A stretch of 64,000 nt of DNA from Scatomonas sp963930955 (GTDB lineage Bacteria; Bacillota; Clostridia; Lachnospirales; Lachnospiraceae): positions 1,178,001 to 1,242,000 of the forward strand of contig OZ006967.1 in the NCBI GenBank assembly GCA_963930955.1. Reading direction: 5' to 3'. Position 1 is the stretch's first letter. The number at the start of each line of letters is the position of its first letter. This document shows positions 40,632 through 49,427 of the stretch, piece by piece. The notes under the pieces are model-generated. The model saw only the letters and a list, made by a program, of their open reading frames with translations. It searched no databases and had not been told where the DNA came from. The position numbers and the translations under genes are program-made.

Positions 40632-41123
40632 ATGGAATCTTTGGACAAAATATGCGAAAAAATGATACAATATTATCAGGGAGATCCAAAAAGAATCCAG
40701 CATTTCATGAAAGTACATGCGTTTGCCGGACTTATAGGCCGCATGGAGAAGCTGGATGCCCCTACGCAGTTTATTTTGGAGGCGGCTGCCTATGTGCATG
40801 ACATTGGCATTCGGCCGGCAGAAGAGAAGTACGGGAGCTGCGGAGGACGCCTTCAGGAGCAGGAAGGGCCGCCGGCGGCCAGAGAACTGCTGAGGGATCT
40901 GAATCTGGGAGAAGAGATTCTGGAGCGCATCTGCTATCTGGTGGGACATCATCATACCTATGGGCACATGGAGGGAGCGGATTATCAGATTTTAGTAGAG
41001 GCGGACTTCCTGGTAAATTTATACGAAGAGCAGGCCGGGGAGACGGCAGTCCGTAAGGCGGAAGAAAAAATTTTCCGCACAGCAAGCGGCAGGGAAATCC
41101 TGAAAAGGATGTTTGCCTTATAA
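40632..41123 (+). CDS. HD-domain phosphohydrolase
   Basis: 163 residues. HD superfamily metal-binding pattern: an early histidine in QHFMKVHAFAG, the HD pair in AAAYVHDIGI, and GHHHTYGHM followed by LVEADFLVNLYEE with a late aspartate. Such small HD proteins hydrolyse nucleotides or other phosphate esters; the substrate cannot be told. Start at ATG 40632 lies after GAGGAAAAAAGAAGAAAA. It is the second gene of a four-gene run amidase-HD-nitrilase-alcohol dehydrogenase with gaps of 20, 21 and 3 bases. Confidence 0.88.
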   Translation: MESLDKICEKMIQYYQGDPKRIQHFMKVHAFAGLIGRMEKLDAPTQFILEAAAYVHDIGIRPAEEKYGSCGGRLQEQEGPPAARELLRDLNLGEEILERICYLVGHHHTYGHMEGADYQILVEADFLVNLYEEQAGETAVRKAEEKIFRTASGREILKRMFAL

Positions 41124-41144
41124 AAAAGAACAGGAGGGGAAGGT

Positions 41145-41999
41145 ATGCAGGGGGAAACGTTTACAGTAGGACTGGTGCAGATGGACAGCACCGGACTGTG
41201 GAGCGACAATAAAAAAGCGGCGGGGGACTTGATCCGGCAGGCGGCCGCCCAGGGAGCGGATCTGGTGATTTTGCCGGAAAGCGCCGATTATGTGGGGACA
41301 GATTTATGGCGGCACGCAGCCCGGATCCCCGGGGCGGTGACAGACTTTTATCAGGAACAGGCGGCCAGGTACGGGATCTATCTCCACTGCGGAAGCCTTA
41401 CCCAGAGAACGGAAAAAGGGCAGCTGCGCAATACCAGCCTGGTGTTTGCCCCGGACGGCTCGCTCTGCGGGTACTACAGCAAGCTGCATCTTTTTGATGT
41501 GGAACTGGAGGAGGGACCCAGCTACCGGGAGTCGGATACCATTACTGCCGGGGACAGGATCGCCCTGGTGGATACAGAATTTTGTACCATGGGACTATCG
41601 ATCTGCTATGATCTCCGGTTCCCGGAACAGTTTCGGCTGATGGCCAAGCTGGGGGCCGGCTTGCTGGTAAACTGCGCGAATTTTACGGAGGAAACGGGCA
41701 GGAGCCACTGGGAACCTCTGCTGCGGGCCAGGGCAATTGAAAATACCTGCTACGTGGCTGCGGTGGGCCAGTGCGGGCAGAAACCGGCTTTTCGAGCCTG
41801 GGGGCATACCATGCTCATTGATCCCTGGGGAAACATTCTTGGACAGCTGGAAGACAAGCCGGGGATTGTGATCGGAGAAATTGATATGAACTATCTGAGC
41901 CGGGTGCGGCGCCAGCTGCCCTCCCTGGCAGGTATCCGAGACGATGTGTACGATCTGAAGAGCAACAATATGCAGTTTTTTGAGGAAGGAGAAGGGTAA
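41145..41999 (+). CDS. Carbon-nitrogen hydrolase (nitrilase superfamily)
   Basis: 284 residues with the Glu-Lys-Cys triad in standard places: Glu45 in ILPESADY, Lys113 in YYSKLHLFD, Cys154 in LSICYDLRFPE. The pattern and length resemble the Nit1/Nit2 branch (omega-amidase or deaminated-glutathione amidase), which hydrolyses 2-oxo-acid amides; other amides are possible. AGGAGGGGAAGG precedes the ATG. Three bases before the alcohol dehydrogenase gene, so the two are probably translated together. Confidence 0.9.
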   Translation: MQGETFTVGLVQMDSTGLWSDNKKAAGDLIRQAAAQGADLVILPESADYVGTDLWRHAARIPGAVTDFYQEQAARYGIYLHCGSLTQRTEKGQLRNTSLVFAPDGSLCGYYSKLHLFDVELEEGPSYRESDTITAGDRIALVDTEFCTMGLSICYDLRFPEQFRLMAKLGAGLLVNCANFTEETGRSHWEPLLRARAIENTCYVAAVGQCGQKPAFRAWGHTMLIDPWGNILGQLEDKPGIVIGEIDMNYLSRVRRQLPSLAGIRDDVYDLKSNNMQFFEEGEG

Positions 42000-42002
42000 A
42001 GC

Positions 42003-43178
42003 ATGGAAAATTTTGTGCAGTACGCGCCTACTGAGGTGATTTTCGGAAAAGGAACGGAAAGTGAGACCGGCGCAGAGGTGAAAAAATGGGGCGGCAGCCG
42101 GGTGCTGCTGGTCTATGGCGGCGGCAGCGCCAAAAGAAGCGGACTTCTGGACCGGGTAGAGGAATCCTTGAAAAAGGAGGGAATCCTCTGGGAGGAGTTC
42201 GGCGGAGTAAAACCCAATCCACGTCTGGCATTTGCGGAGGAAGGGGTCAGGAAAGCTCTGGAGTTTCAGGCGGATTTTATTTTAGCGGTAGGAGGGGGAA
42301 GCGCCATTGACACGGCCAAGGCCATTGCGCATGGAGCGGCGAACCCGGAAGAGAAACTCTGGGACATCTGGACGAAAAAAGTGCCGCTTACTAAATCTAC
42401 CCCGGTAGGAGTGGTGCTGACCATTGCTGCCGCCGGCAGCGAGATGAGCGACTCCGCGGTGCTGACCAATGAGGAGATTGGTAAAAAATCCGGGATCAAC
42501 ACCGTGTTCAACCGTGTGAAATTTGCAGTGATGAATCCGGAACTGGCTTTTACACTGCCGGAATATCAGCTGGCCTGCGGCATTACGGATATTATGATGC
42601 ATACCATGGAGCGCTATTTTATTTCCGGAATCCAGTGCCAGCTGACAGATGAAATTTCGGAAGGACTTCTGCGGACTGTCATTGAGAACGGCAGGCGGAT
42701 CATGAAAAACAAAAAGGACTACGATGCCATGGCAGACGTAATGTGGTGTTCCAGTATTTCTCACAACAACCTTACTGAGGCAGGAAGAGGAAAGGATTTT
42801 TCCGTGCATAAGCTGGGACAGGCCCTGGGAGCGAAGTACGATGTAGCCCATGGAGCCAGTCTGGCCGCAGTCTGGGGATCCTGGGCCGGATACCTGTATC
42901 AGGGGGCTATGGACCGGTTTGTCCGCTTTGCGGAAAAAGTCTGGGGGATCCGGGAACAGGATCCGGAAAAAGCCGCTCTGGCAGGAATTGAAGCTACTGT
43001 GGGATTCTTCCGGTCTATCGGTATGCCGGTCAGCCTTACAGAATTGGGAGTGCAGCCTTCAGAAGAGGAACTGAGGAATCTGGCTTTGGACGCCACCATG
43101 AACGATACCCTCAAGCTGTCCAGAATCCGCCCCCTGGGAGCGAAGGAAGTACTGGAGATTTACCGCATGGCAAAATAG
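42003..43178 (+). CDS. Iron-containing alcohol dehydrogenase (butanol dehydrogenase type)
   Basis: NAD(P)H-dependent reduction of aldehydes to alcohols, likely in fermentation. 391 residues: N-terminal Rossmann-like part with the nucleotide motif LAVGGGSAIDTAKAIAHGA (about 95-113), and the helical iron domain with the ligands in ACGITDIMMHTMERYF and YDVAHGASLAAVWGSW. The family member is closest in pattern to clostridial NADPH-dependent butanol dehydrogenase (BdhA/YqhD). The in vivo substrate is not certain. Confidence 0.93.
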   Translation: MENFVQYAPTEVIFGKGTESETGAEVKKWGGSRVLLVYGGGSAKRSGLLDRVEESLKKEGILWEEFGGVKPNPRLAFAEEGVRKALEFQADFILAVGGGSAIDTAKAIAHGAANPEEKLWDIWTKKVPLTKSTPVGVVLTIAAAGSEMSDSAVLTNEEIGKKSGINTVFNRVKFAVMNPELAFTLPEYQLACGITDIMMHTMERYFISGIQCQLTDEISEGLLRTVIENGRRIMKNKKDYDAMADVMWCSSISHNNLTEAGRGKDFSVHKLGQALGAKYDVAHGASLAAVWGSWAGYLYQGAMDRFVRFAEKVWGIREQDPEKAALAGIEATVGFFRSIGMPVSLTELGVQPSEEELRNLALDATMNDTLKLSRIRPLGAKEVLEIYRMAK

Positions 43179-43200
43179 GATCTGCGCATGCCCTGTATAG

Positions 43201-43270
43201 AAAAAGAGACAATTCCATAGAAATCCATGGCCTGAGAAGTCCGGATTCTGTGGAATCGTCTCTTTAATAT
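43201..43270. terminator. Long bidirectional terminator between the alcohol dehydrogenase gene and argG
   Basis: Very long stem AAAGAGAC/GTCTCTTT (43203-43210 with 43258-43265) continuing after one mismatch through ATTCCA/TGGAAT and further pairs to a loop near 43227-43241. T-rich sequence follows on both strands, so it can end both convergent genes. Confidence 0.85.
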
Positions 43271-43336
43271 TTTATAGGAGTTTAAAAATCCGTATACACC
43301 GGAAGCCCCATTCCCTGTAAAAACAGAGAGGCTTTT

Positions 43337-44563
43337 TTATTTCTGATTCTTCTCTACTTCCTGAAGCTTCATAGCCCGGACCTTCAGAGGCAGTCCGAAC
43401 AGGGTGATGAAGCCGGAGGCATCCTGATGATCGTACATGTCGCCGGTCTTGAAAGAGGCCAGGGACTCATTGTACAGGCTGTAGGGGGAGGTGGTGCCCG
43501 CCTTGATGATGTTGCCCTTGTAAAGCTTCATTTTTACTTCGCCGGTAACGTATTTCTGAGTGGATTCTACGAAAGCCTGGATGGCCTCCCGAAGAGGAGT
43601 GAACCATTTTCCTTCATAAACCACCTGGGCCAGCTGGCTGCCCAGTTTCTTTTTGGTTTCCATGGTCTCCCGGTCCAGGGTCAGCTCCTCCAGCTGCTCG
43701 TGAGCGGCCATAAGGATGGTGCCGCCGGGAGTCTCATATACGCCGCGGGATTTCATGCCAACGACCCGGTTTTCGACAATATCAATAATGCCGATGCCGT
43801 TTTCTCCGCCCAGGCGGTTCAGCTCCCGGATGATATCGGATACTTTCATAGCTTTTCCGTTAAGAGTTTTGGGAACGCCTTTTTCAAAGGTCATGGAAAT
43901 TTCCGTTTCTTTGTCGGGCGCCTTTTCCGGAGTCACGCTGAGTACCAGCATATGATCGTAGTTGGGCTCCTGGGAGGGATCCTCCAGTTCCAGTCCCTCA
44001 TGGCTGATGTGCCACAGGTTCCGGTCCCGGCTGTAGCTGCTGTCAGCAGCAAAAGGCAGATCAATGCCGTGGGCTTTGCAGTAAGCCATTTCTGCCTCAC
44101 GGGAATCCATCTTCCAAAGTTCCGGCATCCGCCAGGGGGCAATGACCTTAATGTCGGGAGCCAGAGCCTTGATGCCCAGCTCAAAGCGGATCTGATCGTT
44201 TCCTTTTCCGGTGGCGCCGTGACAGATGGCTACCGCCCCCTCTTTGCGGGCGATTTCCACCAGTTTTTTGGCAATAACCGGCCGTGCCATGGAAGTTCCC
44301 AGCAGGTATTTGTGCTCGTAAACTGCGCCGGCTTCCACACAGGGCATAATAAAATCATCACAGAACTCATCGGTTACATCTTCAATATATAATTTGGAGG
44401 CGCCGGACAGCTTAGCTCTTTCATCCAGACCATCCAGCTCATTTCCCTGTCCGCAGTCGATGCAGCAGCAGATGACTTCGTAGCCGAAGGTTTCCTTCAG
44501 CCAGGGAATGATGGCTGTGGTGTCCAGTCCGCCTGAATAGGCCAGTACAACTTTTTCGCTCAT
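43337..44563 (-). CDS. argG: Argininosuccinate synthase
   Basis: ATP-dependent condensation of citrulline and aspartate, the penultimate step of arginine synthesis. 408 residues: the PP-loop VVLAYSGGLDTTAIIPWL at the N-terminus, CHGATGKGNDQIRFE, and the substrate-binding EITLD-like region with YETPGGTILMAAHEQLEELTL. GGAGGAATTCTTT lies before the ATG. argH, which usually follows argG, is not adjacent; the minus-strand gene ends at a terminator. Divergent from argCJBD. Confidence 0.97.
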   Translation of the reverse strand: MSEKVVLAYSGGLDTTAIIPWLKETFGYEVICCCIDCGQGNELDGLDERAKLSGASKLYIEDVTDEFCDDFIMPCVEAGAVYEHKYLLGTSMARPVIAKKLVEIARKEGAVAICHGATGKGNDQIRFELGIKALAPDIKVIAPWRMPELWKMDSREAEMAYCKAHGIDLPFAADSSYSRDRNLWHISHEGLELEDPSQEPNYDHMLVLSVTPEKAPDKETEISMTFEKGVPKTLNGKAMKVSDIIRELNRLGGENGIGIIDIVENRVVGMKSRGVYETPGGTILMAAHEQLEELTLDRETMETKKKLGSQLAQVVYEGKWFTPLREAIQAFVESTQKYVTGEVKMKLYKGNIIKAGTTSPYSLYNESLASFKTGDMYDHQDASGFITLFGLPLKVRAMKLQEVEKNQK

Positions 44564-44603
44564 AAAGAATTCCTCCTTAGTTTTTCAGTAAACTGCAAAA
44601 GTA

Positions 44604-44632
44604 AATATACAACAAAAAGAAAAAATATGCAA
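44604..44632 (-). promoter_or_regulatory. Sigma-A promoter of argG
   Basis: Minus strand: TTGCAT (44632-44627), a 17-base spacer and TATATT (44609-44604), about 40 bases before the argG ATG. No convincing ARG box overlaps it. Confidence 0.8.
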
Positions 44633-44734
44633 GAACTTTTTTTGGCTCCCCCAGATGGATCTGAAGGCGGCGTAGGAATATCCACTTTGAAAATAGCGGA
44701 GAAATATGGGAAAGTTGCGGGTATGGAAAAGGGG

Positions 44735-44763
44735 TTGCATAATCTAAAAGAAAGATGTATAAT
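44735..44763 (+). promoter_or_regulatory. Sigma-A promoter of argC-argJ-argB-argD
   Basis: TTGCAT (44735-44740), a 17-base spacer and a perfect TATAAT (44758-44763). The -10 lies inside an ARG-box-like palindrome. The 70 bases between this and the argG promoter (about 44640-44710) show no further signal. Confidence 0.85.
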
Positions 44764-44789
44764 TATGCAACACGCAGAGTAACTATGCA
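44756..44789 (+). promoter_or_regulatory. Tandem ARG-box-like operators for an ArgR/AhrC repressor
   Basis: Core 44756-44769 (TGTATAATTATGCA) matches 12 of 14 positions of the ARG-box pattern TGAATwwwwATTCA; a weaker core at 44776-44789 matches 10 of 14. Their centres are 20 bases apart, close to the usual spacing of paired boxes. The first covers the -10 of the argC promoter. argR is not in the window. Confidence 0.65.
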
Positions 44790-44885
44790 GGGAACTTCAC
44801 AAGAAAGTCTTGGATTGCGCTTTTCTCTTTACAGGGAAGAAAAGAGGTATTATAGTATTCAGGAGAAAGAAAAGGAGAGACAACA

Positions 44886-45926
44886 ATGATAAGAGCAGGA
44901 ATTATCGGCTCCACCGGTTACGCGGGGGCGGAACTGGTCCGTCTTCTGCTGGGCCACAGAGAGACAGAAATAAAATGGTATGGTTCCCGAAGCTATATAG
45001 ATAAGAAATATTCCTCTGTTTACCAGAATATGTTCCGTCTGGTGGAGGATGTGTGCAGGGATGACAATATGGAAGAGCTGGCCAAGGAGGTAGATGTTAT
45101 TTTTACTGCCACTCCCCAGGGGCTCTGTGCTTCTCTGGTAAATGAGGAGATTTTGTCAAAGGTAAAGATTGTGGATCTCAGTGCGGATTTCCGCATCAAA
45201 GATCCGGCAGTTTACGAGGCCTGGTACAAGATCCACCATCCCACTCCGGAATTTATCCCGGAGGCGGTCTACGGTCTTTGCGAGATCAACCGGGCGGATA
45301 TTCAAAAGGCCAGACTGGTGGCCAATCCCGGCTGCTACACGACCTGTTCCATTTTAAGCGCCTATCCTCTGGTAAAGGAGGGGCTCATTGACGGCAATAC
45401 CCTGATCGTGGATGCTAAGTCCGGAACCTCCGGGGCAGGAAGAGGGGCTAAGGTGGACAATCTTTTCTGTGAGGTCAATGAAAGCATCAAAGCCTACGGA
45501 GTAGCCACCCACCGCCACACCCCGGAGATCGAGGAGCAGCTTTCCTACGCGGCAGGGAAACCGGTGACCATTAGTTTTACCCCCCATCTGGTGCCCATGA
45601 ACCGGGGAATCCTGGTGACGGCCTATGCCTCCCTGACCCGGGAAGCCAGCGAAGAGGAGCTGCGGGCAGCTTATGAGAAATACTACGGCGGAGAGAAATT
45701 TATCCGTCTGCTGGATCCGGATGTGTGTCCCCAGACCCGCTGGGTGGAGGGCAGCAATTTTGTGGATCTGAATATCAAACTGGATAAACGGACCAACCGG
45801 GTGATCATGATGGGCGCATTGGATAATCTGGTAAAAGGAGCTGCCGGCCAGGCGGTTCAGAATATGAATCTGATGTTCGGACTTCCCGAGGATATGGGTC
45901 TTTCCATGGCCCCGGTGTTCCCGTGA
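44886..45926 (+). CDS. argC: N-acetyl-gamma-glutamyl-phosphate reductase
   Basis: NADPH-dependent reduction of N-acetylglutamyl phosphate to the semialdehyde, third step of arginine/ornithine synthesis. 346 residues: N-terminal dinucleotide fold starting RAGIIGSTGYAGAELVRLL, the catalytic cysteine Cys150 in VANPGCYTT, and the active-site histidine region ATHRHTPEIEEQ. GAAAAGGAGAGACAAC precedes the ATG. First gene of argC-argJ-argB-argD; argJ starts 14 bases downstream. Confidence 0.97.
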   Translation: MIRAGIIGSTGYAGAELVRLLLGHRETEIKWYGSRSYIDKKYSSVYQNMFRLVEDVCRDDNMEELAKEVDVIFTATPQGLCASLVNEEILSKVKIVDLSADFRIKDPAVYEAWYKIHHPTPEFIPEAVYGLCEINRADIQKARLVANPGCYTTCSILSAYPLVKEGLIDGNTLIVDAKSGTSGAGRGAKVDNLFCEVNESIKAYGVATHRHTPEIEEQLSYAAGKPVTISFTPHLVPMNRGILVTAYASLTREASEEELRAAYEKYYGGEKFIRLLDPDVCPQTRWVEGSNFVDLNIKLDKRTNRVIMMGALDNLVKGAAGQAVQNMNLMFGLPEDMGLSMAPVFP

Positions 45927-45940
45927 GAGGAGGAGAGAAT

Positions 45941-47164
45941 ATGAAAAACATTGAAGGCGGCGTGACAGCGGCCATCGGATTTCAGGCAGCAGGAGGAAGC
46001 GCCGGGATAAAAAAAGAAAATGTAAAGGATATGGCTCTGATCTACAGCATTGTCCCCTGCGTGGCAGCCGGCACCTTTACCACCAATCTGGTAAAGGCGG
46101 CTCCGGTGAAATGGGATCAGGAGATTGTTTACGATGGAGAAACGGCTCAGGCCATTGTCTGCAACAGCGGCATTGCCAACGCCTGCACCGGGAAGCGGGG
46201 ATATACCTACTGCCATGAAACCGCCCAGGCGGCAGCGGAGGCCTTAAATATCCCGGAGGGGTCTGTGCTGGTGGCCTCCACAGGGGTGATCGGCCAGCAG
46301 CTTCCCATAGAGAAGATGAAAGAAGGGGTCCAAAAACTGGCTCCCATGCTGTCCAATTCCCGGGAGGCAGCCAGGGAGGCGGCCCGGGCTATTATGACTA
46401 CGGATACAAAGCCCAAGGAGGCGGCAGTGACCATTGAAGTGGGGGGCCAGACAGTGACCATCGGCGGCATGTGCAAAGGATCCGGCATGATCCATCCCAA
46501 TATGTGTACCATGCTTTCTTTTTTGACCACGGATGCGGATATTTCCAAGGAGATGCTGCAGGAAGCTCTGTCAGAGGTGGTAAAGGATACCTACAATATG
46601 ATTTCTGTAGACGGGGATACCTCCACCAACGACACGGTGCTGCTGCTGGCCAACGGCCTGGCAGGCAATCCGGTGATCAACAGCAAGGACAAGGATTACC
46701 AGCTGTTTGTGGATGCCCTGCGGGAGGTAAACACCCTGCTGGCCAAAAAGATAGCCGGGGACGGAGAGGGGGCTACCGCGCTGTTTGAGGTGAAGATCCT
46801 GGGAGCCCAGAGTAAAGAACAGGCAGTCACCCTGGCAAAATCGGTTATCACGTCGAATCTTACCAAAGCGGCGATCTTCGGCCACGACGCCAACTGGGGG
46901 CGGATCCTCTGTGCCATGGGCTATTCCGGAGCAAAATTTGATCCGGAAAAGGTAGATCTGTTTTTTGAAAGCGAGAAGGGGAAGATCCAGATCATCGAAA
47001 ACGGCGTGGCTGTAGAATACAGCGAGGAGGAGGCTACAGAGATCCTGTCTGCCCCGGAGGTGACAGCGATTGCCGACATCAAGATGGGGAAGGAGACGGC
47101 CACGGCCTGGGGCTGCGACCTGACCTATGATTACGTAAAGATCAATGCGGACTATCGCTCCTGA
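45941..47164 (+). CDS. argJ: Glutamate N-acetyltransferase / amino-acid acetyltransferase
   Basis: Recycles acetyl groups from N-acetylornithine to glutamate, and in bifunctional forms also acetylates glutamate with acetyl-CoA. 407 residues. ArgJ cuts itself before a threonine; that site here is KGSGMIHPNMCTML, giving Thr190 as new N-terminus of the beta chain, with Cys189 in place of the usual Ala. SVDGDTSTNDTVLLLANG and the C-terminal WGCDLTYDYVKINADY are standard. The ATG at 45941 follows GAGGAGGAG; a GTG at 45923 is too early. A gene for a separate argA is not seen. Confidence 0.96.
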   Translation: MKNIEGGVTAAIGFQAAGGSAGIKKENVKDMALIYSIVPCVAAGTFTTNLVKAAPVKWDQEIVYDGETAQAIVCNSGIANACTGKRGYTYCHETAQAAAEALNIPEGSVLVASTGVIGQQLPIEKMKEGVQKLAPMLSNSREAAREAARAIMTTDTKPKEAAVTIEVGGQTVTIGGMCKGSGMIHPNMCTMLSFLTTDADISKEMLQEALSEVVKDTYNMISVDGDTSTNDTVLLLANGLAGNPVINSKDKDYQLFVDALREVNTLLAKKIAGDGEGATALFEVKILGAQSKEQAVTLAKSVITSNLTKAAIFGHDANWGRILCAMGYSGAKFDPEKVDLFFESEKGKIQIIENGVAVEYSEEEATEILSAPEVTAIADIKMGKETATAWGCDLTYDYVKINADYRS

Positions 47165-47190
47165 GGGCCGCGGAAAAGAGGATAAGCAGA

Positions 47191-48087
47191 ATGGTAATGC
47201 AGAAATATCTGGACAAGGCAGAGGTGCTTATTGAGGCCTTGCCCTATATCCAGCGTTTTAACAGAAAGATTATTGTAGTAAAATACGGCGGCAGCGCCAT
47301 GGTGGATGAGGAATTGAAAAAAAATGTCATTAAAGACGTGGTGCTGCTGAAACTGGTAGGCTTTAAACCGATCATCGTTCACGGAGGCGGAAAGGAGATC
47401 TCCCGCTGGGTGGGCAAGGTAGGCATGGAACCCAGGTTTGTCAACGGCCTGCGGGTTACCGATGAGGATACCATGGAAGTGGCAGAGATGGTGCTGAACA
47501 AGGTTAACAAAGAACTGGTCAGCATGATCCAGTCCCTGGGAGTCATGGGCGTGGGTATCAGCGGTAAGGACGGAGGCCTGCTGAAGGTAGACCGGAAGCT
47601 GTCGGCCGGCCAGGATATCGGCTATGTAGGAGAAATCAAAAGTGTAAATCCCAAGGTCCTTTACGACCTTCTGGAAAAGGATTTTCTGCCTGTAGTCTGT
47701 CCCATCGGCATGGACGATGATTTTCATTCCTACAATATTAACGCCGATGACGCGGCCAGCGCCATTGCAGAAGCCATGAATGCGGAAAAGCTGGCTTTTC
47801 TCACGGACATCGAAGGCGTTTACGCGGACAAGGAGGATCCGTCCAGTCTGATCTCCGAGCTGACCCTGGAGGGCGCGGCAAAGCTGATTTCGGAAGGCCA
47901 TGTGGGCGGAGGGATGATCCCTAAGCTGCAGAACTGTATTGATGCCATTAACAACGGAGTATCCCGGGTACATATTCTGGACGGCAGGATTCCCCACTGT
48001 CTGCTGCTGGAGATATTTACCAACAAAGGTATCGGTACGGCAATCCTGAAAAATGACGAGGAGAAATTTTACAATGAAAACCAGTGA
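47191..48087 (+). CDS. argB: Acetylglutamate kinase
   Basis: Phosphorylates N-acetylglutamate, second step of the pathway and commonly feedback-inhibited by arginine. 298 residues: IIVVKYGGSAM (phosphate-binding loop), PIIVHGGGKEIS, the substrate-site GLRVTDEDTMEV and LTDIEGVYADKEDPSSLI. The N-terminal helix MQKYLDKAEVLIEALPYIQRF resembles that of arginine-sensitive, hexameric NAGK forms, so feedback control is plausible. The gene overlaps argD by 14 bases. Confidence 0.97.
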   Translation: MVMQKYLDKAEVLIEALPYIQRFNRKIIVVKYGGSAMVDEELKKNVIKDVVLLKLVGFKPIIVHGGGKEISRWVGKVGMEPRFVNGLRVTDEDTMEVAEMVLNKVNKELVSMIQSLGVMGVGISGKDGGLLKVDRKLSAGQDIGYVGEIKSVNPKVLYDLLEKDFLPVVCPIGMDDDFHSYNINADDAASAIAEAMNAEKLAFLTDIEGVYADKEDPSSLISELTLEGAAKLISEGHVGGGMIPKLQNCIDAINNGVSRVHILDGRIPHCLLLEIFTNKGIGTAILKNDEEKFYNENQ

Positions 48088-49264
48088 GTGCATACAGAAA
48101 TCAGAGCAATATCTGCTCCATACCTATAACCGGGCACCGGTGGTCTGGGAAAAAGGGGAGGGAGTCCGTCTTTACGACACCGATGGAAAAGAATACCTGG
48201 ATTTCGCGGCGGGAATCGCTGTCTACGCTCTGGGATACGGGAATCCTGTTTACCGGGAGGCACTGAAAGATCAGATGGATAAAATTGTTCACACCTCTAA
48301 CCTGTATTACAATGTGCCCCAGGCAGAGGCGGCTGAGAAGCTGGTAAAAGCTTCCGGCATGAGCAAAGTCTTTTTTACCAACAGCGGTACGGAAGCTATT
48401 GAGGGAGCCATTAAGGCGGCCCGGAAGTACGCGTATCTCCGGGACGGCTCCACGGATCACGAGATTATTGCCATGAAGCATTCTTTTCACGGCAGGAGCC
48501 TGGGCGCTCTTTCCGTTACCGGCAACGATCACTATCAGGAGGCTTTTAAGCCCCTGATCGGCGGCATCCGTTTTGCGGATTTTAACGATCTGGACAGTGT
48601 ACAGGCACAGATTACAGATAAAACCTGTGCGGTTATTCTAGAGACGGTTCAGGGAGAAGGCGGTATCTTTCCGGGAACCAGGGAATTTCTGGAGGGAATT
48701 CGGAAGCTTTGTGATGAGAAAGATATTCTCCTGATCCTGGATGAGATCCAGTGCGGCATGGGACGCACCGGCCATATGTTTGCCTGGCAGGAGTTCGGGG
48801 TAAAGCCGGATATTATGACCTGTGCCAAGGCTCTGGGCTGCGGCATTCCCGTGGGAGCCTTTGTACTGAATGAGAAAACGGCAGAGCATTCTCTGGTGCC
48901 CGGGGATCACGGAACCACTTACGGGGGAAATCCTCTGGCCTGCCGGGCTGTGAGCACGGTTTTCGATCTGTTTGATTCCCTGAAGATTCTGGAGCATGTG
49001 CAGAAGATCACGCCTTATCTGGAACAGAAGCTGGAGGGCCTGGTTCAGAAATACGCCTGCTTCTCCGGCAGAAGAGGAAAGGGCCTTATGCAGGGTCTTG
49101 TTGTGGAAGGCCTTCCGGTGGGAGAGATCGTGGGAAAGGCTCTGAAAAACGGACTGGTGGTCATCAGCGCTGAGAACAATGTACTCCGTCTGGTGCCGCC
49201 GCTGATCATTACAGAGAAAGATGTAGATGAGATGGCGGAGAAGCTGGAAGCTTCCCTGCAATAG
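48074..49264 (+). CDS. argD: Acetylornithine aminotransferase
   Basis: PLP enzyme that converts N-acetylglutamate semialdehyde to N-acetylornithine. 396 residues: FFTNSGTEAIEGAIKAARK, the SFHGRSLGALSVTG loop, LILDEIQCGMGRTG, and the PLP lysine in MTCAKALGCGIPVGAF. Start at ATG 48074 inside the argB end, after GACGAGGAG. Last gene of the operon before a strong terminator; argF and carAB are not in the window. Confidence 0.96.
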   Translation: MKTSECIQKSEQYLLHTYNRAPVVWEKGEGVRLYDTDGKEYLDFAAGIAVYALGYGNPVYREALKDQMDKIVHTSNLYYNVPQAEAAEKLVKASGMSKVFFTNSGTEAIEGAIKAARKYAYLRDGSTDHEIIAMKHSFHGRSLGALSVTGNDHYQEAFKPLIGGIRFADFNDLDSVQAQITDKTCAVILETVQGEGGIFPGTREFLEGIRKLCDEKDILLILDEIQCGMGRTGHMFAWQEFGVKPDIMTCAKALGCGIPVGAFVLNEKTAEHSLVPGDHGTTYGGNPLACRAVSTVFDLFDSLKILEHVQKITPYLEQKLEGLVQKYACFSGRRGKGLMQGLVVEGLPVGEIVGKALKNGLVVISAENNVLRLVPPLIITEKDVDEMAEKLEASLQ

Positions 49265-49273
49265 AATAGAAAA

Positions 49274-49348
49274 GAGCAGCCGCCAAGAGGGGAACTGTCC
49301 GGGAAACAGATGAAGGATCATCTGGAAGGACGGTTCCCTTTTTGCGGC
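49274..49348 (+). terminator. Intrinsic terminator of the argCJBD operon
   Basis: GGGAACTGTCC/GGACGGTTCCC (49290-49300 with 49328-49338, one G-U), an inner AGATG/CATCT stem, then five T residues (49339-49343). Outer GCCGC/GCGGC pairing (about 49279-49283 with 49344-49348) extends the structure. Confidence 0.88.
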
Positions 49349-49427
49349 CATACTCCGCAAGCGCCTTCCGGCGGGTATAGACAGAACCGTTTCCGGACAG
49401 ACTGAAAGCAAAAAGGAGTGTGGCACC

